DNA of 11,175 nt from Thioalkalivibrio nitratireducens (GCA_011390385.1 JAABSN010000104.1:1-11175), one strand, 5' to 3'. Counted from the first letter of the stretch, positions 1 to 6,546 are shown. Notes: generated by a model not told the origin, from the letters alone. Numbers and translations are program-made.

Positions 1-1340
1 GCAAACGACACCGGCCCGACGATCTCGTCGAGCCCGGCGAGGGAGTCCAGCGCTTCACGCAAGGCATCCACCGCCTGATAGTCGTGGCTCGACGGCGTGC
101 GCTCACCCGGCCAACCCAATGCGTCGAGCACGCGCGCAAGCGCTGGCGCCCACGCCGAAGGCAATTGTCTGGCCGACAATCGGCTCAGCACTGTCTCGAG
201 CTTCTCGATCTGGTTGGCGGTGCGCTTGATGTCGAGCCCGTCCACGATGGCCTTGCGCGCAAGGCGGAGCACGCGCGCGAGCGAGGTACGAAACGGCAGT
301 CGCTCGCGCAGCCGCGCATCGAAGCGCGCACGCCCGTCAGCCTCGGCCACATCCGCGCCCCAGTAAGGGCTGCCGAGCAGATGACTCAAGTCGGCCTGCA
401 CAAACTCGCGTGCGCTGGCGGCGAGTCGCAGCAGGGCCAGCGCGATCGCCACCGGTGCCACATCGGCAAGACGCACCCCAAGCGACAGGTTGTAGGCGCG
501 CTGATCCTGAGCATGCGCAGCGCACACCGTCGCGGGATCGAGTACATGGTCGAGCAGGCGGGTCAGCAGCTCACGCCGTTCCGACAGATCCGGTACCACG
601 ACGCCGATGCTGGCCTGCGGGTGCGCCGCCAGCGTGTCCGCCACCCAGCGCGCTGCGGCACGACATTCATTGTCACCATCGTCAAGCACCACCTGCGCCG
701 CAGACGCAGCTTCGGACAAGCCGATCGCCAGCTCGTGCACGGGTGTGCCACGCTGCGCCAGGGCATCGAACAAACGGTTTTCAAGCGGACTGAGACGATC
801 GAAACCTGCGATTGCAATCACAGCCGGCAAGCGGCCGACGCCGCGCGCAATCAAATCCACCTGCCAGCCGAGGTGGGCCGATAGCGTCACCCACTGGCGG
901 GTCGCGCAATGCGTGCGAAAAGTCTCGCGCCACGCGAGCAGGCGTCGCACCTCCTCGCCGGCATGCGCCGCATCCACGTCGAGCTGCCAGGTGTCGATCA
1001 GCGCATTGGCAGCCCGCGCTTCCGTGGCCAGACCCGCCACATCGAACAGCGCGGCGGCATCGCCCTCGCCCAATGCGGTGCAAATGATGGACTCCCACAG
1101 CAACTGTTCCTGCTGCGCGCCGAGCACGCGCACCGGGGCCTCGGCAGCGTCGATCTCACCACACAGCAAAGCCTCTTCAGCGAACTCTGCCAGCCACTGC
1201 GCAATCGTCGCCGTTTTGGAGAGTCGCACCGCCGCGGACGACGTTTCCGACCGCTCGACACCTTGCAGACGCAGCGTTCTGGCCAGTCGGTGAGTTGCGC
1301 ACAACACCAGATCGGGCGGCGGTGGCAGGGTGACAGTCAT
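1..1340 (-). CDS. AddB-like probable DNA repair protein, PD-(D/E)XK nuclease family (5' part only)
   Basis: The reading frame is open on the minus strand from an ATG at 1340 to the left edge: 446 codons and no stop. The protein begins MTVTLPPPPDLVLCATHRLA and reads as the N-terminal, helicase-like half of the family annotated as 'probable DNA repair protein' (TIGR03623 type, related to AddB/RecB-like nucleases). Supporting features are the early 'LVLCATHRLARTLR' segment, 'AQQEQLLWESII' near residue 75, 'AGFDRLSPLENRLFDAL' near residue 178, and 'DDGDNECRAAARWVADTL' followed by 'IGVVVPDLSERRELL'. These match the usual pattern of split helicase domains, in which the nuclease motif lies at the far C terminus, outside this window. 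The role would be double-strand-end processing together with a RecB/UvrD-like partner; that is inferred from the family. An AGGA lies about 10 nt before the ATG. Several long plus-strand frames across it are antisense shadows. The family call is from memory of the pattern and could be a related AddB-type protein. Confidence 0.8.
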   Translation of the reverse strand, partial: MTVTLPPPPDLVLCATHRLARTLRLQGVERSETSSAAVRLSKTATIAQWLAEFAEEALLCGEIDAAEAPVRVLGAQQEQLLWESIICTALGEGDAAALFDVAGLATEARAANALIDTWQLDVDAAHAGEEVRRLLAWRETFRTHCATRQWVTLSAHLGWQVDLIARGVGRLPAVIAIAGFDRLSPLENRLFDALAQRGTPVHELAIGLSEAASAAQVVLDDGDNECRAAARWVADTLAAHPQASIGVVVPDLSERRELLTRLLDHVLDPATVCAAHAQDQRAYNLSLGVRLADVAPVAIALALLRLAASAREFVQADLSHLLGSPYWGADVAEADGRARFDARLRERLPFRTSLARVLRLARKAIVDGLDIKRTANQIEKLETVLSRLSARQLPSAWAPALARVLDALGWPGERTPSSHDYQAVDALREALDSLAGLDEIVGPVSF

Positions 1341-1473
1341 GGGCAGGGTCCTGGTGGGTCGTAGGCGTTGGGTTGGCGGCGGTTCTTATCGGATCGATCG
1401 ACTGCGCGGACCATGGCATCGGTGGTAGTCAGTCGCTCGATACGATTCGGGACAGGGCGATTATGCCTGCCGC

Positions 1474-1496
1474 ACAGGCTCGCCAGATGAGCCTGT
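1474..1496. terminator. Perfect 8-bp inverted repeat (hairpin) between the two minus-strand genes
   Basis: ACAGGCTC (1474-1481) and GAGCCTGT (1489-1496) are perfect inverted repeats around a 7-nt loop. It lies 39 bp after the DUF924 stop and 134 bp before the repair gene start. In the minus-strand transcript the stem is preceded by a short T run but not followed by one, so it is not a canonical intrinsic terminator. A CATAAT hexamer (minus strand, 1465-1460), a good -10 match, follows it without a convincing -35. It may therefore be an attenuator or operator for the repair gene instead. Confidence 0.35.
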
Positions 1497-1534
1497 AAAA
1501 CGACAGCCCGCCTCGCGCTGCGTGCCACGCGGCC

Positions 1535-2095
1535 CTAGAAACGCGAACCGGGCTGCTGCAGAAACGCGATTTCCGCTGCACTGGACACCCTGCCCAGTAT
1601 CGCGTTGCGGTGTGGATAGCGACCGAAACGCTCGATGATCACCTGATGCTTGCGCTCGAAATCCAGATTGTTTTCCAGACCGGGCTGGTCGAACAATCGA
1701 ACCGCGTCCTCGTGAATCATCAAAGACTCGCTGTGCATGTACGGCAGGTAGAGAAAGGCCTTCTGCGCCCCATTGAGCCCTTGATCGGCTGCGGCGCGCA
1801 CCGCTTCCTGCGCCAGAACGAGGGCCATCGCATCGGTACTGAACGCCTCCGGACGGTCGCGAAAAATGTTTCGCGAGAACTGGTCGAGCACGATGATCTC
1901 TGCCAGCCGGCCGTGTGGCGAATCCCGCCATGCGTGCAGCTCACCCGCCTTCGCGGCAGCCAGCGTCGGCACAAAGCGGTCCGCGATACGCTCATCCAGC
2001 GACGCGTCCTTGCGCCACCAATCCGCAGGTGTCAGCTCGCGAAACCAGAAGGCCAGCACGTCGTCGCAAGTCGCGACATCCTTGTCATGCGTCAT
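1535..2095 (-). CDS. DUF924 family protein (COG3803)
   Basis: The encoded protein is 186 aa and covers the whole usual length of the DUF924 family, a helical TPR-like fold of unknown biochemical function widespread in Proteobacteria. Visible family signatures, in order, are 'VLAFWF' near the N terminus, 'WWRKD..LDERIADRF', 'LAEIIVLDQFSRNIFRDRP' in the middle, 'FLYLPYMHSES', and the C-terminal 'FGRYPHRNAILGR' with 'FLQQPGSRF' at the very end. I chose the ATG at 2095: an AGGAG ends 5 nt before it, whereas the two in-frame GTG codons just upstream overlap that ribosome site. The protein is probably soluble; no signal peptide or membrane segment is visible. It is transcribed towards the repair gene but separated from it by a hairpin-bearing gap. 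The gene appears intact and ordinary in composition, so it probably marks the chromosomal side of the island boundary. Confidence 0.93.
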   Translation of the reverse strand: MTHDKDVATCDDVLAFWFRELTPADWWRKDASLDERIADRFVPTLAAAKAGELHAWRDSPHGRLAEIIVLDQFSRNIFRDRPEAFSTDAMALVLAQEAVRAAADQGLNGAQKAFLYLPYMHSESLMIHEDAVRLFDQPGLENNLDFERKHQVIIERFGRYPHRNAILGRVSSAAEIAFLQQPGSRF

Positions 2096-2137
2096 CACCA
2101 CTCCTGCTTGAGAAACCCTCGACTACCTGCGCACATC

Positions 2138-2168
2138 ATCGTACGCATTCCGAATACACTCCAGTCAA
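2138..2168 (-). promoter_or_regulatory. Candidate sigma70 promoter for the DUF924 gene
   Basis: On the minus strand a TTGACT (-35, 2168-2163) is followed after 19 bp by TACGAT (-10, 2143-2138), ending about 40 bp before the gene's ATG. The -35 is a good match, but the spacer is long and the -10 only moderate, so this is a weak call. Confidence 0.3.
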
Positions 2169-2306
2169 GCGACTACAGCACAGGACGTTCGCACGCACGA
2201 CAAGGCGCTGTAATTTGGCATGACTTTCCGCAACAGCATGCGAAATGGTATGCAATAACGACGCACGCGCGTTGATTCGATATCGCTGCGCGCGATCCAG
2301 TCACTG

Positions 2307-2624
2307 TTAAATCCCGGTAACCAGAAGATCCATCGCAGCGACAATGTCATCTCGACGGGTAGCGAGTGAAGTTTCCTTTTTTCTTAGAAAGCTGACGGAG
2401 ATGCTTGTGAGCTGGTGAGTAAGAAGAGCAAATTTTTTGCTCCTGATTTCAATAACAGGACAAAGAGTTTCTGGGTAGGTTTTGTCAGAATCCCGAACGG
2501 GAGTCAGCGGAATGACCACTCGGCTGTTAAGCGTATCAAGAAGACCGTTTTGAATATCGACAAAATAGGGATAGGTCTTATTGGTGTCTTGATCAGTGTT
2601 TACGTAGAGGTCGAACTGCTCCAT
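2307..2624 (-). CDS. ccdB: CcdB toxin (DNA gyrase poison)
   Basis: This 105-aa protein matches CcdB over its full length (the family is about 100-105 aa). Recognisable segments are 'TYPYFVDIQNGLLDTLNSR' (residues 17-35), 'VVIPLTPV' (36-43), 'LCPVIEI' (54-60), 'LLTHQLTSISVSFL' (67-80), 'RDDIVAAMDLL' (91-101) and the C-terminal 'TGI'. CcdB traps the GyrA-DNA cleavage complex and so kills or arrests cells that lose the antitoxin. The F-plasmid protein ends in WGI, with that Trp contacting gyrase. Here the Trp is replaced by Thr, as I recall for the Vibrio chromosomal branch, so the toxin need not be inactive. Its ATG overlaps the ccdA stop by one base (TGATG), which implies translational coupling. 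Composition is visibly AT-richer than the neighbours, consistent with acquisition. The frame is intact. Confidence 0.95.
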   Translation of the reverse strand: MEQFDLYVNTDQDTNKTYPYFVDIQNGLLDTLNSRVVIPLTPVRDSDKTYPETLCPVIEIRSKKFALLTHQLTSISVSFLRKKETSLATRRDDIVAAMDLLVTGI

Positions 2625-2869
2625 CAGAATATGCGATGTTTGTCAGAGAAAAGACCGTTTTGCTCTGCAAGCTCATTACAGGCTTCAATGGCCTCGCGGT
2701 TCTCTTGCCGCCATTGGTTGCGCTTTTCCTGACGGATCTTTTCAGTCAGCGCCCACTCAAGGGTTGCAGAAAGGTTTATGTTCAGGCTGCGAGCCTCCGC
2801 CAATAAATCTCTGTTTACGCTGAGGTTTGTCGCTTTCTTAGGGGCCGCGTTGTCAATTGCAGGTTGCAT
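2624..2869 (-). CDS. ccdA: CcdA antitoxin
   Basis: The protein is 81 aa from the chosen ATG. An N-terminal ribbon-helix-helix segment ('KATNLSVNRDLLAEARSLN', about residues 12-30, then 'INLSATLEWALTEKIRQEKR') would bind the operator. The C-terminal tail ('WRQENREAIEACNELAEQNG', then 'LFSDKHRIF') is the CcdB-binding region and ends like F-plasmid CcdA (NG.F.D..R.). I chose the ATG at 2869 because a GGAG ends 8 nt upstream. An in-frame ATG at 2902 would add 11 residues but lies only a few bases from the predicted transcription start and has no ribosome site. It precedes ccdB with a one-base overlap, the standard antitoxin-first order. CcdA neutralises CcdB and, with it, represses the operon. 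The frame is intact and the AT-rich composition is shared with ccdB. Confidence 0.93.
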   Translation of the reverse strand: MQPAIDNAAPKKATNLSVNRDLLAEARSLNINLSATLEWALTEKIRQEKRNQWRQENREAIEACNELAEQNGLFSDKHRIF

Positions 2870-2904
2870 CTCATCAGCTCCAGGCACAGCAGATGTGCGC
2901 ATTT

Positions 2905-2918
2905 ATCATGCGCATGAT
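2905..2918. promoter_or_regulatory. 14-bp perfect palindrome, candidate CcdA operator
   Basis: ATCATGCGCATGAT is a perfect palindrome lying directly over the downstream end of the predicted -10 box and the likely transcription start of ccdAB. Ribbon-helix-helix antitoxins such as CcdA bind short palindromes in this position and repress their own operon. A related GTGCGCAT follows at 2895-2902 and could be a second half-site. Binding is inferred from position and symmetry. Confidence 0.55.
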
Positions 2919-2945
2919 GCTAGTTCGGTGCATTTAGCAAGTCAA
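2917..2945 (-). promoter_or_regulatory. ccdAB promoter
   Basis: On the minus strand, TTGACT (-35, 2945-2940) is followed by a 17-bp spacer and TAGCAT (-10, 2922-2917). Spacing is ideal and the matches are 5/6 and 4/6. Transcription would start near 2910, giving a leader of about 40 nt to the ATG at 2869, and the palindrome at 2905-2918 overlaps the -10. Confidence 0.6.
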
Positions 2946-3264
2946 GCACATGATCGAGGCGGTCAATGTCCCGCAGATGCTTGCGGACGGGTATTCTGAG
3001 AGGGATCGCACCACCAACACCAAGTGCCTAGATAGTCTCCAGGCCCTTTTTCTTTGCGCGCATCCCCGCATGGCGCGGGGTTCCGGAAGTTCGCCCAGCG
3101 GGTGCCCTCGCGCCCGGTTGGCCCGAAACGCCCCATTCTCCGGCCAGCCCTGTCTCTTTTCTCTGTTCGCCCTGCGGGCAGTCGCGGCATCGAATCCTGC
3201 ATCTACGGGGACTTGGCGCGGCCTTTTTGCGGTCAACCATGGCCACCGATTGGCCGACAAACCG
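2946..3264. other. Noncoding stretch, GC-rich with a strong hairpin; possibly a conserved element-borne leader or repeat
   Basis: No frame here looks like a real protein on either strand; the translations are Arg/Pro/Gly-rich with no recognisable motif. Visible structure includes a CCCCGC/GCGGGG stem with a 5-nt loop (3064-3080) and a GCCC-TGC-GGGC stem near 3169-3179. There is a run CCCTTTTTCTTTGCGCGC near 3043-3060, and a CCTTTTTGCGG block ending in AACCATGGCCACC at 3229-3247. The segment resembles untranslated stretches I associate with integrative elements of Pseudomonas and Burkholderia relatives, where it is often annotated as spurious small proteins. That resemblance is from memory and unverified. 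It separates ccdAB from the recombinase relics. Confidence 0.3.
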
Positions 3265-3700
3265 CTACGCATGGAACGCGTCGACCACCCGCCGCTGCGC
3301 GATCCAGTCCAGCGGCAACGGGTTACGTTGAAACCAGATCAGGCTCATGCAGCGCGGCTGCTGCCCGGCCAGGATGGCCTGGATGATGGCGGGCTCCAGC
3401 AGGGTCAGGCGCAGCAGTTCGTTCACCGTCGAATGATGCAGTCCTTCGCGCTGGGCGATGTCGGTGCCGCTGGCCACCACGCCGTCGTCGAACAGTTGTT
3501 GCCAATAGAAGGCCCTGGTCAACGCTACCAGCATGGGACTGTCGAACTGGTTCCGCGTCGTGCTGCCTGCGCTCTCCCCGTCCGGCCGGATCACCACCTT
3601 GCTTGCGGATCTGCAGTGGGATGAAGGTCGAGAGCTTCACGGCGCCGCCGTCCATGCGCTGTTGCACCGTGGCCTCGCCCGATTGGCGTATACGCGTCAT
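3265..3700 (-). pseudogene. Frameshifted HTH protein gene of a serine-recombinase cassette
   Basis: Two adjoining minus-strand frames together give one protein. The first, from an ATG at 3700, starts MTRIRQSGEATVQQ and runs through 'VKLSTFIPLQIRK' up to about 3603. The second, entered one base out of phase at about 3596-3603, reads 'KVVIRPDGE', then 'SPMLVALTRAFYWQQLFDDG', 'IAQREGLHHSTVNELLRLTL' (a helix-turn-helix), 'PAIIQAILAGQQPRCMSLIW' and 'PLPLDWIAQRRVV', ending at 3265. Intact relatives carry these segments in one frame and are encoded directly downstream of large serine recombinases. This fits the 4-nt overlap with the recombinase remnant (its TGA is at 3699-3697). Their role is not established; the HTH suggests DNA binding. 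The missing or extra bases at the join make it a likely pseudogene, unless translation restarts at the in-frame GTG at 3597. Confidence 0.7.
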
Positions 3701-4220
3701 ACCGTCATCTCCACTTCGGCCAGTTCCGCGCCGATGCTGCCGGGGCGCAGTTCGTCAATCAGTTCCACCCAGCCGGCGTCGCGCCAAAGGATCTCCAGTC
3801 CGTCGTCGCCGATCAGTACGCGCTCGATCAGCAGCTGTGCCAAGCGCCGTTGCTCGGCAGGAAACAGCGAGGGCCAGACGGCGACAAGCTGGCGCATCGG
3901 CATCACCACCCGCGCCTCGTCGAGATCGACGGCGCTCGCACGTACCCGGTCCCAAACTGCCTGCACGCTTTCCGGTGCGCGCAGCACCTGCCAGACCTGC
4001 TCGACCACCAGCGCCTCGATGGATTCGGCCGGCAGGCTGCCGAAATTGGAGGCGCCCGCCCCGTAGTGCCGGTCCTTAGCCGGCGTGTAGTAGCGGTAGC
4101 AGCGGCACCTGTTCCCGCGCGGCAAGCGCCAGGGCACGCGCTTCGTGGTCGGCAATGTGCAGGGCGACGCCGGCGACAGCCTGGTGATCGAACTCGAAGG
4201 CCCGAAGCGCGGACTCCTCT
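3697..4220 (-). pseudogene. C-terminal remnant of a large serine recombinase
   Basis: From about 4110 down to the stop at 3697 the minus-strand frame reads like the C-terminal part of large serine recombinases. It shows 'YRYYTPAKDRHYGAGASNFG' (the strand after the zinc-ribbon region), 'LPAESIEALVVEQVWQVLRA', 'PESVQAVWDRVR', 'LDEARVVMPMRQLVAVWPSL', 'FPAEQRRLAQLLIERVLIGD' and a terminal 'DGLEILWRDAGWVELIDELR'. Family members run to about 500-700 aa with the catalytic Ser near the N terminus. Here no resolvase domain is visible: upstream of about 4200 the frame loses resemblance to the family, although it stays open to 4761 by chance across unrelated sequence. The Cys-rich zinc ribbon is also not recognisable. 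The gene is therefore a 5'-deleted remnant, and the right boundary given is approximate. Together with the frameshifted downstream gene it marks a dead mobile element. Confidence 0.7.
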
Positions 4221-4336
4221 CTCGATTGCAATGGCTGGCCAGGCACGGGAACGGTGCACCGACGAGACGGCACGGGTCTTTCCTGGCCGGATTCGTATTC
4301 GCGGGGCGCGAGCGCGCTGCCCGTCTACCGTGAGGG

Positions 4337-4369
4337 TGTAAACCGAGGTTTGCAGGGTTTGCGGTTTGC
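4337..4369. repeat. Three direct GGTTTGC repeats plus an inverted copy
   Basis: GGTTTGC occurs at 4347-4353, 4356-4362 and 4363-4369. TGTAAACC (4337-4344) faces the first copy across a 2-bp gap, making an 8-bp inverted repeat with one mismatch. Short clustered repeats of this kind may be protein-binding sites. The location, about 170 bp before the regulator gene, fits an upstream control element or an element end. The function is unknown. Confidence 0.45.
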
Positions 4370-4484
4370 ACCCGCCGGCCGTGACCCGCTCCAAAGGCGA
4401 ACAGGGTAATCCTGCAGCCAAGGGGGCAGTGGCAGCGGCTGCTACCCGATTTCTTGTGTGCCCAGAAGATCACTCTGCCAGCGA

Positions 4485-4497
4485 CAGATACTATCTG
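4485..4497. promoter_or_regulatory. Palindrome CAGATA-C-TATCTG upstream of the regulator gene
   Basis: A perfect 6-bp inverted repeat around one central base lies 40 bp before the ATG at 4538 and within an AT-rich stretch. It also contains a TACTAT -10-like hexamer (4489-4494), though without a matching -35. It is a natural candidate operator for the winged-helix protein encoded next to it. Confidence 0.35.
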
Positions 4498-4537
4498 CAT
4501 CTGATAACATCTCGAAACTACATCTGGAAATTGAAGT

Positions 4538-4870
4538 ATGCGCACAGTGATTGGCATCCGTCCGGCCAAATCCGGCCGTCGGGCAGTCGATGACGCTAAC
4601 GGCCCCACGCCCACCGTCTGGTTCGATTCCTGGCGGCAGATGGCCAGCTTGCTGTCGGACGAAAACCGCGCGCTGCTGCGCCTGATGCAGGAGCGGCAAC
4701 CGCGCACTGTGCTGGAGCTGGCCGAGTGGTCAGGCCGCGCGGCCAGCAACCTGTCGCGCACCCTGCGTCATCTGGAGCGCCGCGGCCTGGTCAAGATGCA
4801 CCGCAGCCCGGACACCCGCGCCGTGCGTCCGGAGGCACTGGCCACCGAATTCTTGATCGTGCTGGATTGA
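4538..4870 (+). CDS. Winged-helix transcriptional regulator, HVO_A0114/COG4190 type (MarR-like, TumA-like)
   Basis: This 110-aa protein has a clear winged helix-turn-helix at about residues 38-95. It shows 'LLSDENRALLRLMQERQPRT' followed by 'VLELAEWSGRAASNLSRTL' and 'RHLERRGLVKMHRS', with the basic wing after it. A 'VWFDSW..MASLLS' lead-in precedes the domain, as in COG4190/HVO_A0114 family proteins. Some of these act as antitoxins (TumA) beside TumE toxins, but I see no TumE-like gene on either side. Here it is the first gene of the plus-strand run, 20 bp ahead of the AlbA_2/ATPase gene and upstream of hsdR-hsdM-hsdS. A role in controlling the restriction locus is the simplest inference. The ATG at 4538 has only a weak purine-rich leader (GGAAATTGAAG). 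An upstream palindrome (4485-4497) could be its own operator. Confidence 0.85.
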   Translation: MRTVIGIRPAKSGRRAVDDANGPTPTVWFDSWRQMASLLSDENRALLRLMQERQPRTVLELAEWSGRAASNLSRTLRHLERRGLVKMHRSPDTRAVRPEALATEFLIVLD

Positions 4871-4890
4871 TGGAGAAGAACAATGAATAG

Positions 4891-6546
4891 ATGCCTGCAG
4901 GAGTGCGCCGTTTGAGCCAGGAAGGCCAACTCCTCGACCAAAAATCCTTGCGGTCCGTGATCGGCAAGAGCGCCGACTGGAACGAACTGGTCAAGGATTG
5001 CATCGCCTTCGCCAACGCGACGGGCGGTCGTCTGTTGCTCGGCATCGAGGACGGGCAGGACACGCCACCCGCAGGCCAACAGATTCCTGCCGATCTTCCG
5101 GACACCATCCGGCGCAAGATTGCCGAGCGCTGCGTCAACGTGGCCGTGCTTCCGGATGTGATTACCGCAGCCAATGGCGGTCAGTACATCAACCTCGCCA
5201 TTCCCCGGGCCATCGCAGTGGCATCGACGACCGATGGCCGCTACTTTCTGCGCGTGGCCGACCAGAGCAAACCTGTCACGGGTGACGACGTGCTCCGGCT
5301 GGCGGCAGAGCGGGCCGCGCTGCCATGGGAAACCCAGACCACACTGCAGGTGCCCAGATCAGCCACCGCCCCGGACAAGCTCGGCAAGCTGGTGAATGCG
5401 TTGAGGGCATCGGACCGAGTCAAGCCGTCCGTCAAGGAAAAGTCCGATGGCGAGCTGCTCGATCACTACCAACTCGCGCAAGGTGGCTACCTGACCCACC
5501 TGGGCATCCTTTGTCTGGGACAGCAGCATCAGCGTGCGCAGCTAACCACGGCACCGGTTATCCAGTTCATCAAGTACGACGAGCACGGCCAGAAGGTGAA
5601 CAAGCTGGTGTGGGACGACCACACCTTGAATCCGATGGAACTGATCGAGGCCGTCTGGCTGGAGGTGCCCGACTTCCGCGAGCGCTACGAATTGCCGGAT
5701 GGCCTGTACCGCCAGAACGTGCCTGCCTTCGACGAGGTCGTGGTACGCGAGCTGTTAGTCAACGCGCTGGTGCATCGCCCCTACACCCAGCGCGGCGACA
5801 TCTTCCTGAATCTGCACCCGGATCGGCTGGAAGTGGTCAACCCCGGGCCGCTGCCGCTGGGCGTCACGCCGCAGAACGTGCTGCACACCACCGTGCGCCG
5901 CAACGAGCACCTCGCCCGGCTCTTCCACGACCTTAAGCTGATGGAGCGCGAAGGCAGCGGCTTCGACAAGATCTTCGAGGTGCTGCTGTCGCAGGGCCGC
6001 CCGGCGCCGGAGCTGATCGAAACCCACGACCGCGTGCAGGTCACGGTACGCCGTCGCATCCTCAAGCCCGAAGTCATCGACTTCATTGCCAAGGCAGACC
6101 ATACCTACCAGCTCACCCAGCGCGAGCGCATCGCCCTGGGCCTGCTGGCGCAGCACGACGCCATGACCGCCCGCGAACTGGCCGCCGTATTGGAGCTGCC
6201 TTCGGTCGAGGCGCTGCAACCGTGGATCAAGCGGCTGCTGGAGTGGGATCTGATCCAGAGCGCAGGGCGCACGCAAGCCACGCGCTATTTCGTCGATCCG
6301 GGGCTGCTGCGCACCCTCAATTTCGTCGGTGGCACCACGCTCAAGCGCATCGAACCGCACCGATTGGCGGCGCTGATCGTCGAGGATGTCGGCCGCTACC
6401 CCAAATCGAAGATCGGTGACATTCACGAGCGGATCGGGCTGGAAATCCCGCGCTCGCGCATCCGGCGAGGCATTGAAAAACTGGTGAAGGCCGGCAAGGT
6501 GATGGCAGAGGGGGTGAAAAGTGGCACACGCTACCGCCTCCCGTAA
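4891..6546 (+). CDS. Schlafen AlbA_2 domain / RecG-like ATP-binding protein with C-terminal winged helices
   Basis: This 551-aa protein has three parts. Residues about 17-140 form an AlbA_2 (Schlafen-type) domain: 'DWNELVKDCIAFANATGGRL', 'LLGIEDG', then 'YFLRVADQSKPVTGDDVLRL'. Residues about 280-390 form the GHKL-type ATPase-like region shared with 'ATP-dependent DNA helicase RecG-related' proteins: the N-box-like 'RELLVNALVHRPY' (286-298), 'DRLEVVNPGPLPLG' (311-324) and 'EGSGFDKIFE' (354-363). Residues about 405-550 contain two winged-helix-like segments. Despite database names it lacks helicase motifs. Relatives often sit inside Type I restriction operons, and their function is poorly known (regulation or nucleic-acid binding). 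The ATG at 4891 is the first in frame, but a TTG at 4912 preceded by AGGAG (4899-4903, 8 nt) is a strong alternative and fits the usual start just before 'LLDQKSLR'. It lies 20 bp after the regulator and 198 bp before hsdR. Confidence 0.88.
   Translation: MPAGVRRLSQEGQLLDQKSLRSVIGKSADWNELVKDCIAFANATGGRLLLGIEDGQDTPPAGQQIPADLPDTIRRKIAERCVNVAVLPDVITAANGGQYINLAIPRAIAVASTTDGRYFLRVADQSKPVTGDDVLRLAAERAALPWETQTTLQVPRSATAPDKLGKLVNALRASDRVKPSVKEKSDGELLDHYQLAQGGYLTHLGILCLGQQHQRAQLTTAPVIQFIKYDEHGQKVNKLVWDDHTLNPMELIEAVWLEVPDFRERYELPDGLYRQNVPAFDEVVVRELLVNALVHRPYTQRGDIFLNLHPDRLEVVNPGPLPLGVTPQNVLHTTVRRNEHLARLFHDLKLMEREGSGFDKIFEVLLSQGRPAPELIETHDRVQVTVRRRILKPEVIDFIAKADHTYQLTQRERIALGLLAQHDAMTARELAAVLELPSVEALQPWIKRLLEWDLIQSAGRTQATRYFVDPGLLRTLNFVGGTTLKRIEPHRLAALIVEDVGRYPKSKIGDIHERIGLEIPRSRIRRGIEKLVKAGKVMAEGVKSGTRYRLP

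Larger units (their letters stand above)
4221..4537. other. Intergenic region between the recombinase remnant and the restriction locus
   Basis: I see no protein-coding gene here. It contains a cluster of GGTTTGC repeats (4337-4369) and a CAGATA-C-TATCTG palindrome (4485-4497), both described separately. Composition becomes more AT-rich after 4450, as expected for a promoter region of the plus-strand operon starting at 4538. A poor promoter-like pair, GCGACA (4481-4486), 16 bp, GATAAC (4503-4508), is present but not convincing. Confidence 0.4.

Noticed and set aside
84..884. A long plus-strand open frame (266 codons)
   Set aside because: It is antisense to the AddB-like repair gene, is Arg/His/Gln-rich with no family motif, and is a usual shadow in GC-rich DNA.
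2541..2662. A 12-bp direct repeat AAGACCGTTTTG, 110 bp apart, in ccdB and ccdA
   Set aside because: Both copies encode the family-typical residues QNGL in their own genes, so coincidence of codons explains it.
2934..3272. Small open frames in the gap after ccdA, on both strands
   Set aside because: They overlap each other, are Arg/Pro/Gly-rich, lack ribosome sites and motifs, and look like products of a GC-rich noncoding segment.
2290..3310. A 13-bp direct repeat GCGCGATCCAGTC flanking ccdAB, as possible attachment or target-site duplication
   Set aside because: A 13-mer pair is about what chance gives in a window of this size, and the right-hand copy lies inside the HTH pseudogene coding sequence.
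4320..4537. A possible TumE-like toxin gene partnering the TumA-like regulator
   Set aside because: No frame in the upstream gap gives a TumE-like protein, and the downstream neighbour is an unrelated AlbA_2/ATPase protein.
3697..4761. Treating the whole 354-codon minus-strand frame as one protein
   Set aside because: Only the part below about 4200 resembles serine recombinases. The upper part overlaps the promoter region and the plus-strand wHTH gene, and has no family signal.
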